Source of the DNA: Bifidobacterium mongoliense DSM 21395
GTDB taxonomy: Bacteria > Actinomycetota > Actinomycetes > Actinomycetales > Bifidobacteriaceae
Length of the DNA: 64,000 bases
Assembly: GCF_000741285.1 (NCBI RefSeq)
Contig: NZ_JGZE01000008.1
Coordinates: 1-64,000, forward strand
Direction of reading: 5' to 3'
Position numbers and translations under genes: made by a program. Of the stretch, positions 38,249 to 47,745 are shown piece by piece (the stretch's first letter is position 1; every line of letters begins with the position of its first letter). The notes below the pieces were generated by a model. That model was given only the letters and a program-made list of their open reading frames with translations. It was not told where the DNA came from and searched no databases.

Positions 38249-41200
38249 ATGACGATGACGGATTCGCGTTGTTCGCGGACTTGGAACGACGGTCACGGAG
38301 CGGCCCAGGCCGCTGCGCAGTCCACCGTGAGGTCGGGTGACCTGTCCCTCACCCTGAACGGGACCGGCGACCTCGCCGCGATTCGTCTCGGCGACCTGCA
38401 GATTTCGCAGTACCTCGCCGGCGAACACGATGCCTCCGTCTGCGGGCTCTGGCTCCGCCATCACACCGCCCGCGGCCTTGACGTGGCTCCGTTGACCGGG
38501 GTGCGTGCCCGGGGCACCTATCAGTGCGTGGACGGTCGCATGCGTTGGGACGGCCAGGCGCTGGGCATGCGCTGGAGCGTGGAGTTGCGGCCCTGCGCCA
38601 ACGGCGCGGACGGGGCTGACTCCGGTACCGGCGCCGGTTCCTCGGGCGATATCGACGCCGCGGGCAATGCCGGCGCCGGCCCCACCGGCGATGCCGACTT
38701 CACGAGTGAAGCGGCCCCCACCGTCGACGCCGCCTGGACCTGGACCGTTGCCATTCGGCCATTGGACGCAGCGGCTCCCGTCGATCCCGACGCCGGGCTG
38801 TGGGACATCGTCACCGCGCAGGACCTCGCGCTCGCCCCCATCGGCCAGGCGTTGACCAGTGAGCCTTATATCTCGCAGTATGTGGCGTTCCATGCCCACG
38901 ACGACGAGGGCATCGGCCCGGTGCTCGCCGCACGGCAGACCATGGCGTGCGCGCCGCAGCTGCCGTTGTTCGTCACCGCCATCGCCGAGGGCGGTCAGGG
39001 CTATATGACCGACGGATTCGATTTCTACGGTCGCGAGGCGCGCCTGGGAGGAGAGCCCCGTGCCTTGAGGAACGCCGATTGGTCGGGGGAGCGCATCGAT
39101 CAGTACGAGTTCGCCATGGCCTGTCTGCAGGCCCGGCCGCGCCCGATGAACGACATCTTGGTGTGGCATGTCGTCAGCGTCGTATCAAGCGATTACCGGG
39201 GCGAGATGGGAGCGGCATGTCGCCGTTTTGCGGACGGTCTCGCACGGCGTCATTCGGCCGATGCGGCCGATGCGGCCGCTGCGGCAGAGGCCGGCACTGT
39301 GCTTCAGAGCGATGACCCGCATGACGATGCGCCGGCGGCGCTGGTCTCCGATCCCGTCCCCGCCGAACCGCAGGACACGCGCAGAAGGGCTTCGTTGCTC
39401 GCCACGTCGCCGCTGCTCAACGGCGACGAGCCCGATGACGGTGCGCTTGCGGCGATGCTGGGCGGCGCTCCGATCTCACCGGAATACGACGACGCGGGCC
39501 ATCTGCTCTCATGCTTCTCCGACCGGGCACGGCATCTTGTCAGCCGCGCGAAGGAACTGCTCGTCGATCGTTCGCACGGGCAGATCCTGCTGTGCGGCGA
39601 CGTGATCGATCCCGAACGTCCGGTGCTCGCCACGACCACCTATGCGCCCGGGGTGTTCGCATCCCACGTGGTGCTGGGCAACACGAACATGCATCGTCTG
39701 ATCTCGGTGCACCACACGAGCCTCAATCTGCTGCGCTCCCAGGGCGTGCGCATACTCGTGCGCTCGCAGGCGCTGCCCCGGACCGACCATGCCGCCGGTA
39801 CCAACGGCTGGCGCATGCTCGGCGTCCCCTCGGCCTACATCATGGAGCTCGGCGGATCACGCTGGATCTACCGGCTGGGCGACGCCACCGTCATCGTGGA
39901 CACGACCGCTTCGGCCGAGGATGACCACATCGTCGTCGCTCTGCGCAGTTCCGTGGCCATGGACGTCATGGCGACCATGGACGTCGAGACGGCGGATCAC
40001 TGGACGGCGTCCGCTCGCTTCGACGACGACCTGTCCGGCGTGGTGCTCGCGCCGGCTGCCGGTACGGCCCCCGCCGACGCATGCCCCGGGCTGCGTTATG
40101 CGATGGCCTCTCCCGATGCGACGCTGGAGGACGACGACGCCGCGCTCTTCGCCGACGGTCTGCCGCAGGGCAGCGGCGTGCTCGTCTTCCGCGCCGAGGA
40201 AACGACGTCGATGCACCTGATCATGGCGGCGGGTATGCAGGGCGACCAGGCCGTCGGCGACCTCGCCTCGGCATCGTGCCGCACGGCCATGGACGGCATC
40301 GTCACCGGGGGTTCGGGTATTACCGGTATGCATCTTCTGCGGTCCGACCCGTGGCGCGAGCGCATGCTGACACGGCATTTCGAGACGATCACCGGCTTCG
40401 CCCGAGGGCTACACGTCCACGGTGACGGTCGGCTGAGCGAGTTCAACCTCGTCATGCCGTGGTTCATGCAGAACGCGCTCGTCCACTTCCTCTCCCCGCA
40501 TGGACTTGAACAGTATTCCGGGGCCGCGTGGGGCACACGGGACGTGTGCCAGGGGCCGCTCGAGGCGGCGCTCGCGTTCGGACACTACGACATCGTGCGC
40601 GAGATTCTGCTCAAGGTCTTCGCGCATCAGAACGCCGACGGCTCCCTGCCGCAATGGTTCATGTTTGACGCCTACGCGTCGATGTACCAGCACGATTCCC
40701 ACGGCGACATCCCGGTATGGCCGCTCATGGCAGTGGCCGAGTATCTCGGTGCCACCGGCGACCACGCCCTGCTCGGGCGTACGGTCGGCTTCTGGGATAC
40801 GCAGGCCGATCGGCCGTGCGAGACGGCGTCGACGGTCGCCGACCACCTGGAACGCACGCTCGACTACATCCGCACCCACCGGGTCCCGGGCACCGCGCTG
40901 TTCAGTTACGGCGAAGGGGATTGGGACGACACCCTGCAGCCGGCGCAGGCCTCGATGAAGAAGGACATGGCCTCCACATGGACCATCGCCCTGCTGTATC
41001 AGGCCACGCGCGCCCTGAGCGAACGGTTGCCGCACGATGGTGATGCCCCGGCCCAGCGGCTCGCCGACGCCTTCGGTCAGGAGGCCGAGACCATACACAC
41101 GGCGTTCGCTCGTGATTTCATCTTCGACGGGGTGCTCGCGGGGTACGTCTCCTTCCGTGACGGCATGCCCATGCCGCTCATCCACCCCGATGACCGGCAT

Positions 41201-42139
41201 ACCGGCATCCGCTACCGCCTCATTCCCATGACGCGATCGATCATCGCCGGACTGCTCGATGCGGCGGGCGAGCGGCGTCACGAGTCGATCATCGACGAGC
41301 ATCTGCACTACCCCGACGGGGTGCGGCTCATGAGCCAGCCCGCCGCGTTCCACGATGGCGTGACCACCGTGTTCAAACGCGCTGAGCAGGCGGCGAACAT
41401 CGGTCGCGAGATCGGCCTCATGTACACGCATGCCCATATTCGCTACTCAGAGGCACTCGGCCTGCTCGGTCGTGAGACTTTGGGGCGTGAGCTGCTGCGC
41501 ATCAGCCCGGTGGGCCAATTCGCCCGGCTGGCGACGAGCGAACCGCGGCAGCGCAACTGCTACTTCGCCTCCTCCGACGCCGATTTCCCCGATCGCACCA
41601 CCGCGGCCGCGCAGTGGGACCGCTTGCGCGACGGTGCCGCCGATCCCGTGGGTGTGCGCGGCGGCTGGCGCGTGTATTCCTCCGGCCCCGGCATCTACCT
41701 GCGGCAGATGATGCAGCATCTGTTCGGCATCCAGCTACACACCGACCGTGTCGTATTCGATCCCGTGCTCGAGGCCGGTGACGACGGCACCGTGATCGAC
41801 GTCGCACTGTTCGGTACGATGCGTCATATCCGCTATCGCGTGGTGGACGGCGCGGTTCCGGTCGAGGTGAGCGTCGGCGGCCGGTCCGTCGCGGGCGATC
41901 GCGTCGCGCTGCCGTACCGCCAGGGCGGCATATCGGTGAGCGCCGCCCTGCTCGGCGACGCCGAGGACCTCACCGTCACCGTCGGCACGGCCCGGGTCGC
42001 CGCCACCAAACCCGCCGCCACCAACTCCGCCACTACCAACCCCACCGTCGACGCTCCTGCCGTCGGCACCGGCACCGGGGCCACGGCCGCCGCCACCAGT
42101 GGGGCGGCTGGCGAGACCACTTCGACAACCATGAGATGA
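38249..42139 (+). CDS. GH94-type phosphorylase, probably 1,2-beta-oligoglucan phosphorylase
   Basis: A large (about 1,296-residue) cytoplasmic enzyme. The C-terminal (alpha/alpha)6 part has GTRDVCQGPLEAAL, WFMFDAYASMYQHDSHGDIPVW and a GDWDD motif near residue 890 in the position of the GH94 general acid. The N-terminal beta-sandwich and linker are also GH94-like. The overall pattern is closest to what I know of 1,2-beta-oligoglucan phosphorylases, which cleave sophoro-oligosaccharides with phosphate to glucose 1-phosphate. An Ala-rich insertion (about residues 330-380) and a Thr/Ala-rich tail make it longer than usual. ATG 38228 is an upstream alternative, but the purine-rich stretch before 38249 is the better ribosome site. 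Confidence 0.75.
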   Translation: MTMTDSRCSRTWNDGHGAAQAAAQSTVRSGDLSLTLNGTGDLAAIRLGDLQISQYLAGEHDASVCGLWLRHHTARGLDVAPLTGVRARGTYQCVDGRMRWDGQALGMRWSVELRPCANGADGADSGTGAGSSGDIDAAGNAGAGPTGDADFTSEAAPTVDAAWTWTVAIRPLDAAAPVDPDAGLWDIVTAQDLALAPIGQALTSEPYISQYVAFHAHDDEGIGPVLAARQTMACAPQLPLFVTAIAEGGQGYMTDGFDFYGREARLGGEPRALRNADWSGERIDQYEFAMACLQARPRPMNDILVWHVVSVVSSDYRGEMGAACRRFADGLARRHSADAADAAAAAEAGTVLQSDDPHDDAPAALVSDPVPAEPQDTRRRASLLATSPLLNGDEPDDGALAAMLGGAPISPEYDDAGHLLSCFSDRARHLVSRAKELLVDRSHGQILLCGDVIDPERPVLATTTYAPGVFASHVVLGNTNMHRLISVHHTSLNLLRSQGVRILVRSQALPRTDHAAGTNGWRMLGVPSAYIMELGGSRWIYRLGDATVIVDTTASAEDDHIVVALRSSVAMDVMATMDVETADHWTASARFDDDLSGVVLAPAAGTAPADACPGLRYAMASPDATLEDDDAALFADGLPQGSGVLVFRAEETTSMHLIMAAGMQGDQAVGDLASASCRTAMDGIVTGGSGITGMHLLRSDPWRERMLTRHFETITGFARGLHVHGDGRLSEFNLVMPWFMQNALVHFLSPHGLEQYSGAAWGTRDVCQGPLEAALAFGHYDIVREILLKVFAHQNADGSLPQWFMFDAYASMYQHDSHGDIPVWPLMAVAEYLGATGDHALLGRTVGFWDTQADRPCETASTVADHLERTLDYIRTHRVPGTALFSYGEGDWDDTLQPAQASMKKDMASTWTIALLYQATRALSERLPHDGDAPAQRLADAFGQEAETIHTAFARDFIFDGVLAGYVSFRDGMPMPLIHPDDRHTGIRYRLIPMTRSIIAGLLDAAGERRHESIIDEHLHYPDGVRLMSQPAAFHDGVTTVFKRAEQAANIGREIGLMYTHAHIRYSEALGLLGRETLGRELLRISPVGQFARLATSEPRQRNCYFASSDADFPDRTTAAAQWDRLRDGAADPVGVRGGWRVYSSGPGIYLRQMMQHLFGIQLHTDRVVFDPVLEAGDDGTVIDVALFGTMRHIRYRVVDGAVPVEVSVGGRSVAGDRVALPYRQGGISVSAALLGDAEDLTVTVGTARVAATKPAATNSATTNPTVDAPAVGTGTGATAAATSGAAGETTSTTMR

Positions 42140-42151
42140 GGACCATTCACG

Positions 42152-44338
42152 ATGCAACATGACGCACTGATCGATCTGCTCGACAGGATGACGCTCGAGG
42201 AGAAGGTCGGCCAGCTCGTGCAGCTGACCGGCGACTTCTATTCCGACCGGGCCGACGCCCGCACCGGCCCCATGGCGCAGCTGGGGGTGAAGGACTCGGA
42301 GCTGGCGAACGTGGGCACCGTGCTTGGCGTCTCGGGCGCCGAGGAATGTGCGAGGATCCAACGGTCCTATATGGCGCGCAACCGCCTGCATATCCCGACC
42401 ATGTTCATGGCCGACATCATCCACGGCTACCGCACGATCTTCCCCATAACGCTCGCCATCGGCGCCTCGTGGAACACCCGGGCCGCAGAGACCGCCGCCG
42501 AGGTGTCCGCCCGGGAAGCCTCCGCGGCGGGGTTGTCGCTCACCTTCTCGCCCATGGTCGATCTGGTGCGTGACCCCAGGTGGGGACGGGTGATGGAATC
42601 CACCGGCGAGGATCCGTATCTGAACGCCCGCATGGCCGAAGCCTTCGTGCACGGCTACCAGGGCGATGACCTGCTCGGCGACACCTCGCGCGTCGCCGCC
42701 TGCGTCAAGCATTTCGCCGGATACGGCGCGCCGGTCGCCGGACGCGAATACAACACGGTCAACATGTCCGAACGCCAGTTGCGCGATATGTATCTGCCGG
42801 GGTACCGGGCCGCCATCGCGGCCGGGGCGAAAACCGTGATGACCGCTTTCAATACCGTGGACGGCATACCGGCCACCGGCAACCGTCACCTGATGCGCGA
42901 CATCCTCAGGGGCGAATGGGGCTTCGACGGCGTGCTGATCTCCGACTTCAACGCCGTGCGCGAGCTCGAGGCCCACGGTGTGGCCGCCGACGACCGGCAG
43001 GCCGCCGACTTGGCGATGCATGCGGGCGTCGATATCGAGATGATGAGCATCTGCTACATGCGCGAGCTGCCCGGGCTGATCCGCGAGGGCCGCGTCGACG
43101 CATCCCTGGTCGACGAGGCCGTGCTGCGCATCCTGACGCTCAAGAACGACCTGGGCCTGTTCGAGCATCCGTTCCGCGGTGTCGACCCCGAAGCGCCGAC
43201 GGTCGTCCGGCCCGATGCCACCTCCCGCGCGGCCGCTCGCCGGGTCGCCGCCCAATCGGCCGTGCTGTTGGCGAACCATGGGTCCGTGCTCCCGTTGCGA
43301 TCGTTCACGACGGTCGCGCTGCTGGGCCCGGTCGCCCGTTCGCACGATGTGCTGGGCTCCTGGTCGGCCCAAGGCGTCCCCGCGGAGGCGGTGAGCCTGG
43401 CCGACGGATTGCAGGAGGCCGCACGTCGGCACGACATCGATCTCGAAGTCGCCCGATACGGCCAGAAGCCCGAGGATTACACGAAGCTCGACGACGCCAC
43501 GTTCCAGGAGGCCGTGGCGCTCGCCCGACGCGCCGACGTGGTGGTCCTCGCCCTGGGCGAGCCCTCCGCCATGAGCGGTGAAGCCTCGAGCCGCACCGAT
43601 ATCAGGCTGCCGCAGGCGCAGGTCGAGCTGTTCGACGCCGTGCGGGCGGTGAACCCCCATGTCGTGGTGGTGCTGTCGAATGGCAGGCCGTTGGATCTCG
43701 GGCAGATCGACGGCGCGCAGGCGATCCTGGAGTCCTGGTTCCTGGGCACCGAAAGCGGTGCCGCGCTCGCCGACATCCTGTGCGGCGACACCAACCCGTC
43801 CGGCCGCTTGTCGATGTCGTTCCCCGAAAGCGTGGGGCAGGTGCCGGTGTACTACAACGGCGACACCACCGGACGCCCCTATGAGGTCGCGCCGCAGGAG
43901 AAATATGTGTCGAAGTATCTCGACGCCGGCAACTACGCCCGATACCCCTTCGGTTTCGGGCTGAGCTACAGCCACTTCGTCTACGGCGAGCCGGAGCTGA
44001 CGTCCACCACCTTCGATGCCGAGCATCCGCTCGAGATCGCCGTCGATGTCACCAACGACTCCGATGCCGATGGCGTCGACGTCGTGCAGCTCTACGTGCG
44101 CGATCCCGTCGCCGCCGTGGTACGGCCCGTCAGGGAGCTCAAGGGCTTCCATCGTGTCGCCATCGCGGCGCATGAGACCGTCACCGTGAGATTCACGCTA
44201 TGCGAACGTGATGTGCGCTACGTGCATCCCGATCTTGCGGAACGCAGCGACCCCGGCGACTTCCTCGTCAGCGTGGGGCCGAACAGCCGCGACCTGAACT
44301 CCCCGATGACCGTGCGGCTCACCGAGACGGCGGCGTAG
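42152..44338 (+). CDS. Cytoplasmic GH3 beta-glucosidase (sophorose-type)
   Basis: A 728-residue GH3 enzyme without signal peptide. The nucleophile aspartate is in VLISDFNAV (about D265); KHFAGYGAP and WGRVMESTGEDPY mark the barrel, and a fibronectin-III-like domain ends the protein. The N-terminal region (VGQLVQLTGDFYSD, TVLGVSGAEE, FMADIIHGYRTIFP) looks very like the Listeria GH3 that acts on sophorose and beta-1,2-gluco-oligosaccharides, which in Listeria also lies next to a GH94 phosphorylase. It would hydrolyse the short products left by the phosphorylase. It ends the operon. Confidence 0.88.
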   Translation: MQHDALIDLLDRMTLEEKVGQLVQLTGDFYSDRADARTGPMAQLGVKDSELANVGTVLGVSGAEECARIQRSYMARNRLHIPTMFMADIIHGYRTIFPITLAIGASWNTRAAETAAEVSAREASAAGLSLTFSPMVDLVRDPRWGRVMESTGEDPYLNARMAEAFVHGYQGDDLLGDTSRVAACVKHFAGYGAPVAGREYNTVNMSERQLRDMYLPGYRAAIAAGAKTVMTAFNTVDGIPATGNRHLMRDILRGEWGFDGVLISDFNAVRELEAHGVAADDRQAADLAMHAGVDIEMMSICYMRELPGLIREGRVDASLVDEAVLRILTLKNDLGLFEHPFRGVDPEAPTVVRPDATSRAAARRVAAQSAVLLANHGSVLPLRSFTTVALLGPVARSHDVLGSWSAQGVPAEAVSLADGLQEAARRHDIDLEVARYGQKPEDYTKLDDATFQEAVALARRADVVVLALGEPSAMSGEASSRTDIRLPQAQVELFDAVRAVNPHVVVVLSNGRPLDLGQIDGAQAILESWFLGTESGAALADILCGDTNPSGRLSMSFPESVGQVPVYYNGDTTGRPYEVAPQEKYVSKYLDAGNYARYPFGFGLSYSHFVYGEPELTSTTFDAEHPLEIAVDVTNDSDADGVDVVQLYVRDPVAAVVRPVRELKGFHRVAIAAHETVTVRFTLCERDVRYVHPDLAERSDPGDFLVSVGPNSRDLNSPMTVRLTETAA

Positions 44339-44435
44339 GCGACGTCCATGCGCGGCATCGAGGGACGTGCCCCGATACCGCGCACACGGGCCGACGTGCG
44401 GCCTGATAGGGGCCGATAGGGGGCCTGACGTACGG

Positions 44436-44487
44436 CAAACGGCGGGTATGCCAGCTGCAGATCGTGCAGTGGATACCCGCCGTTTGT
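44436..44487. terminator. Terminator shared by GH3 and dps (convergent)
   Basis: CAAACGGCGGGTAT and ATACCCGCCGTTTG pair perfectly over 14 bp. It lies between the convergent GH3 and dps genes and probably works both ways. The remaining bases of 44339-44559 show nothing else. Confidence 0.75.
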
Positions 44488-44559
44488 CCTATGGTTGCCG
44501 TGTCGTCCAGCCGTGCATCGCGCGACTCAACGAGGCAGGCACCTCGGTCCGATCGTGGA

Positions 44560-45039
44560 TCAGATGAGGTGGCTGCGCATGAACCACTGGAACTTCTCGA
44601 GGTCCTGCACGTGGTCTTGGACGATGTTGGAGCTGATCACGTCGAGCTCATCGAGCTCCTTGATGGCCTCGCGGTCATCGGCGATGAAGGAGTCGTAGAA
44701 GTCGCACAGCGCCTTCAGATAATCCAGCGTGGAGTGGCGGCCTGTCAGGTCCATGCCCTTCCAAGTGCGGTTGCGCATGATGTCGTCCGGGCGACCCTCG
44801 GCGCTGCCACCCAGCGTCGCGATGCGCTCTGCGGTCTCATCGGCCTGATTGCGCACAATCTCGATCTGGGGGTCGAGCATCTCGTGGACGGCGATGAAGT
44901 TCGGTCCGGTCACATTCCAGTGAGCGTGCTTGAGAATCAGCGACGCCTCCTGCTCCTGGCTGAGACGATTCTGCAGAATCGCGACGATCTTCTCGGAAGC
45001 GGCCTCATCAAGTCCTGGAACTACAAATTCAAGTGCCAT
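44560..45039 (-). CDS. dps: Dps-family ferritin-like DNA-protection protein
   Basis: A 159-residue ferritin-like protein. The Dps ferroxidase signature is present: KHAHWNVTGPNFIAVHEMLD (two His, Asp and Glu at the dimer interface) and the helix bundle extends to QDLEKFQWFMRSHLI. The protein should form a 12-mer that oxidises and stores iron and protects DNA. ATG 45039 is chosen because AGAAAGGAAA precedes it. Confidence 0.92.
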   Translation of the reverse strand: MALEFVVPGLDEAASEKIVAILQNRLSQEQEASLILKHAHWNVTGPNFIAVHEMLDPQIEIVRNQADETAERIATLGGSAEGRPDDIMRNRTWKGMDLTGRHSTLDYLKALCDFYDSFIADDREAIKELDELDVISSNIVQDHVQDLEKFQWFMRSHLI

Positions 45040-45225
45040 TGCTATTTCCTTTCTGTGTCCTATGGACATCTCGTGGTTTCCATTGTAGTCGGAACGCCGT
45101 CGGTGTCATGTACCGTGTGAGCGCTCACCGTGGCATGGGTCAAGCATGCCAACGGTTGCGCGGCGACCTGCGCGAATGTGAAGAGTGCGACGTTTGCGCC
45201 CGTGGCATAGGTCGGGGCGCCGACG

Positions 45226-46800
45226 TCAGGCCTTGGCGTGGTTGTCGTCGGCCTTGTCTTCGCGGCGACCGGTTGTGCCACCGCGGTCCACCCGCTCGGT
45301 GGTCTCGCGTATGGCTTCGACGCGACGTGCACCCGAGGGGATCACGTCGACACGGACCGGTGCCGCGGATCCGACCGCGCCCCCTGTGGCTCCCGTGCGC
45401 GTGCCCGCGCTTGCGCCGGCATCCGTGTGTGCCTGGGTTGATGCCGAGGTCGATGCGGTACCCGAACCTGACGCCGTGCCTGACGCTCCCGCGTCGGCGT
45501 CGTCACCCAGCAGACTCTTGCGTACCTCGATCGTCTCGATGCGCCGGTTGTCGACTTCGGTGACGACCATCTCGTACCCGTCGTCGGAGTGCAGCACCTC
45601 GCCCACGGTCCCCATGGTGCCGGTATGCGCCAGGAAGTAGCCGGCCACGGTCTCGTACGGCCCGTCCTCGAGCTCGATGCCCGTGAGGTCGGCGAAGTCC
45701 TCGATGGTCATCGAGGCGTCCACGGTCGCGACGCCATTGACGAAGGCCGTGCGGTCATCACGGGGCCCACCCTTCTCCTCGGGCAGATCGTATTCGTCGC
45801 GGATGTCGCCCACGAGCTCCTCGGTCATGTCCTCGAGGGTCACGATGCCGTCGGTGCCGCCGTACTCGTCGATGACCACCGCCAGGTGGATGCCCCTCTT
45901 GCGCAGCAGTTCGAGGCTGGGCAGCAGTTTCGACGTGCCGGGCAGCGAGATGCCGTCCCGCGTCACGTCGGCCACCGTCTTCGCCTTCGGGTCGCGCACG
46001 TCCAAGAGATCGCGCACATGCACGAAGCCGAGCACGTCGTCGAAGTCCTTGCCCGTGACCGGGTAGCGCGAATACGGCATCGAGCGCACGTAGGTGGCCG
46101 CCTCCTTCAGCGTCTGGCTGCCTTCGAGGAAGACCACGTCGGCGCGCGGCCGCATCACCTCGGCGACGATGGTCTCGGAAGCGTCGAAGACGTCGTCAAG
46201 GATGGTGCGTTCGTCCTTGCCCAGGCGGGTGTTGGTGTTGACCAGCACGCGCAGCTCATCGTCGGAGACCTCGGTCTCCGTCTCGTTGGGATCGAAGCCG
46301 ATGAGGCGCACGAAACCGTTCGTGTTCTTGCCGATGAGCCAGATGAGCGGGCTGCAGATCTTCGCGAACACGTCGATGGCGGGCACCACGGCCCGCGCTA
46401 TCTGCGTGGTGCGCTGCATGGCGATGCGTTTGGGCACCATCTCGGAGATCACGATGGAGCAGTAGGAGATGATCAGGGTGAGCACGATCGTGGTCAGCGG
46501 CCTGGCGACATTGCCGGGCACACCCCATCCGATGACGTGGGGCACGATGAACGGTGAGATCGAGGATTCGCCGAACGATGCCGATAGGAATCCGGACAGC
46601 GTGACGCCGATCTGCACCGTGGACAGGAACGTGTTGGGGTCCCGGGCGATCGTCGCGACGCGGGCCCCGCGGGCGTCCTCCTGCTCCATCTGGTCGAGCT
46701 GCGAGCCGCGCAGGCTCACCAGGGCGAGCTCGGTTCCGGAGAACATGGAGCCGAGCACGAGGAAGACGAACACCAAGAGGATATTCAAGCCGAGTGACAT
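45226..46800 (-). CDS. CNNM/CorC-type (hemolysin family) membrane protein
   Basis: A 524-residue protein: DUF21/CNNM membrane domain (about 1-180, starting NILLVFVFLVLGSMFSGTE), tandem CBS domains (about 205-325; VMRPRADVVFLEG, VVIDEYGGTDGIVTLEDM) and CorC_HlyC domain (about 340-425). These proteins are linked to magnesium or cobalt efflux and possibly to membrane stability. The last 90 residues are a Gly/Ala/Thr-rich low-complexity tail ending in charged residues, unlike the compact ends of most homologues. Start 46800 fits the first membrane helix. Confidence 0.9.
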   Translation of the reverse strand: MSLGLNILLVFVFLVLGSMFSGTELALVSLRGSQLDQMEQEDARGARVATIARDPNTFLSTVQIGVTLSGFLSASFGESSISPFIVPHVIGWGVPGNVARPLTTIVLTLIISYCSIVISEMVPKRIAMQRTTQIARAVVPAIDVFAKICSPLIWLIGKNTNGFVRLIGFDPNETETEVSDDELRVLVNTNTRLGKDERTILDDVFDASETIVAEVMRPRADVVFLEGSQTLKEAATYVRSMPYSRYPVTGKDFDDVLGFVHVRDLLDVRDPKAKTVADVTRDGISLPGTSKLLPSLELLRKRGIHLAVVIDEYGGTDGIVTLEDMTEELVGDIRDEYDLPEEKGGPRDDRTAFVNGVATVDASMTIEDFADLTGIELEDGPYETVAGYFLAHTGTMGTVGEVLHSDDGYEMVVTEVDNRRIETIEVRKSLLGDDADAGASGTASGSGTASTSASTQAHTDAGASAGTRTGATGGAVGSAAPVRVDVIPSGARRVEAIRETTERVDRGGTTGRREDKADDNHAKA

Positions 46801-46882
46801 GTCTCCCACTGTAAAGGGCCGGGTTGTCAATCGGCTACGGGTGATATCTCGGTGATATCCGGCGGCGTATCCGAGCGCGATA

Positions 46883-47560
46883 TCAGAAGGAGAGCACCTC
46901 GACCTTTCCGGTGCTCAGCTGGTACCGTGCGCCCACCATCATGATCTTCTGGTCGGCCAGGGCCTGGCGGATGATCGCGGAACGGTCCACGAGCTGCTCG
47001 ATGGTCCGGGCGATGTGGACGCGCTCGTAGTCGTCGGTCGAGTCAAGTTCCGATTCGCGGGACTGCTGGATGGAGGCGCCGACCGACCGCACGATGATGG
47101 AGTCCGAAGCGTCGATGAGTTGGTCCAGTTCGACCGTGCCGTCGAGCGTCGCCCGGTCGGTGAGCTCGTCGAGGACCGGGACGGTGGAGGCGACCGCGCC
47201 GCAATGCTCGTGGCCGAGCACCACCAGCAGCGCCACGTGGAGCGCCGTGACCGCGAACTCCAATGAGGCGACCACCGCGTCATCGAGCACTTCGCCGGCG
47301 GTGCGGATGGTGAACATGTCGCCCAGGCCCTGGTCGAAGATGATCTCGGGGGGTACGCGCGAGTCGGAGCACGACAGCACCGCGGCGTCCGGGTGCTGGC
47401 CGTCGATCAGGGATTCGCGGGTGTCCTTGTCCTGCCAGGGGTGCTCGGCGGTCGACTGGGCGAAGCGTCGGTTCCCCGCGAGCATGCGGCTCCAAGCGGC
47501 GGTGGAACGGCCCTCCTCGTCCTCGGCGGCGTGGCGGTCTGCGGTGGTGTTGTCGGTCAT
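46883..47560 (-). CDS. Beta-class carbonic anhydrase
   Basis: A 225-residue beta carbonic anhydrase. Zinc ligands are visible as SCSDSRVPPE (Cys and Asp) and GHEHCGAV (His and Cys). It interconverts CO2 and bicarbonate. The next gene upstream on the same strand is PEP carboxylase, which consumes bicarbonate; a terminator-like hairpin separates them, so they are neighbours with a shared substrate rather than one operon. Start 47560 fits the family; the much longer open frame upstream runs antisense through the ppc 3' end. Confidence 0.93.
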   Translation of the reverse strand: MTDNTTADRHAAEDEEGRSTAAWSRMLAGNRRFAQSTAEHPWQDKDTRESLIDGQHPDAAVLSCSDSRVPPEIIFDQGLGDMFTIRTAGEVLDDAVVASLEFAVTALHVALLVVLGHEHCGAVASTVPVLDELTDRATLDGTVELDQLIDASDSIIVRSVGASIQQSRESELDSTDDYERVHIARTIEQLVDRSAIIRQALADQKIMMVGARYQLSTGKVEVLSF

Positions 47561-47668
47561 ATGATGTCCGGTTCCTTGGTGTGGTGTGGATGGTTGAAAT
47601 CGTGTGCGTCTGTGCATGTGTTCATGTGCGTGCGTGGGCAGATCCGCTTCGGCGGATAACGGCTCCAG

Positions 47669-47729
47669 TCTCCAGCGAAGCCCGCCGACCGTGCCGAAAT
47701 ACGGCGGGTCAGGCGGGCTTCGCTGGAGA
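47669..47729. terminator. Large hairpin after ppc
   Basis: TCTCCAGCGAAGCCCGCC and GGCGGGCTTCGCTGGAGA pair perfectly over 18 bp around a 25-base loop that contains a smaller inverted repeat. It sits 17 bases downstream of the ppc stop and ends that transcript. Confidence 0.8.
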
Positions 47730-47745
47730 TGGATTCGACTGGGAA

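Noticed and set aside
41735..44173. 812-codon open frame antisense to the GH3 gene
   Set aside because: Shadow frame with Gly/Arg/His-rich composition; no family features.
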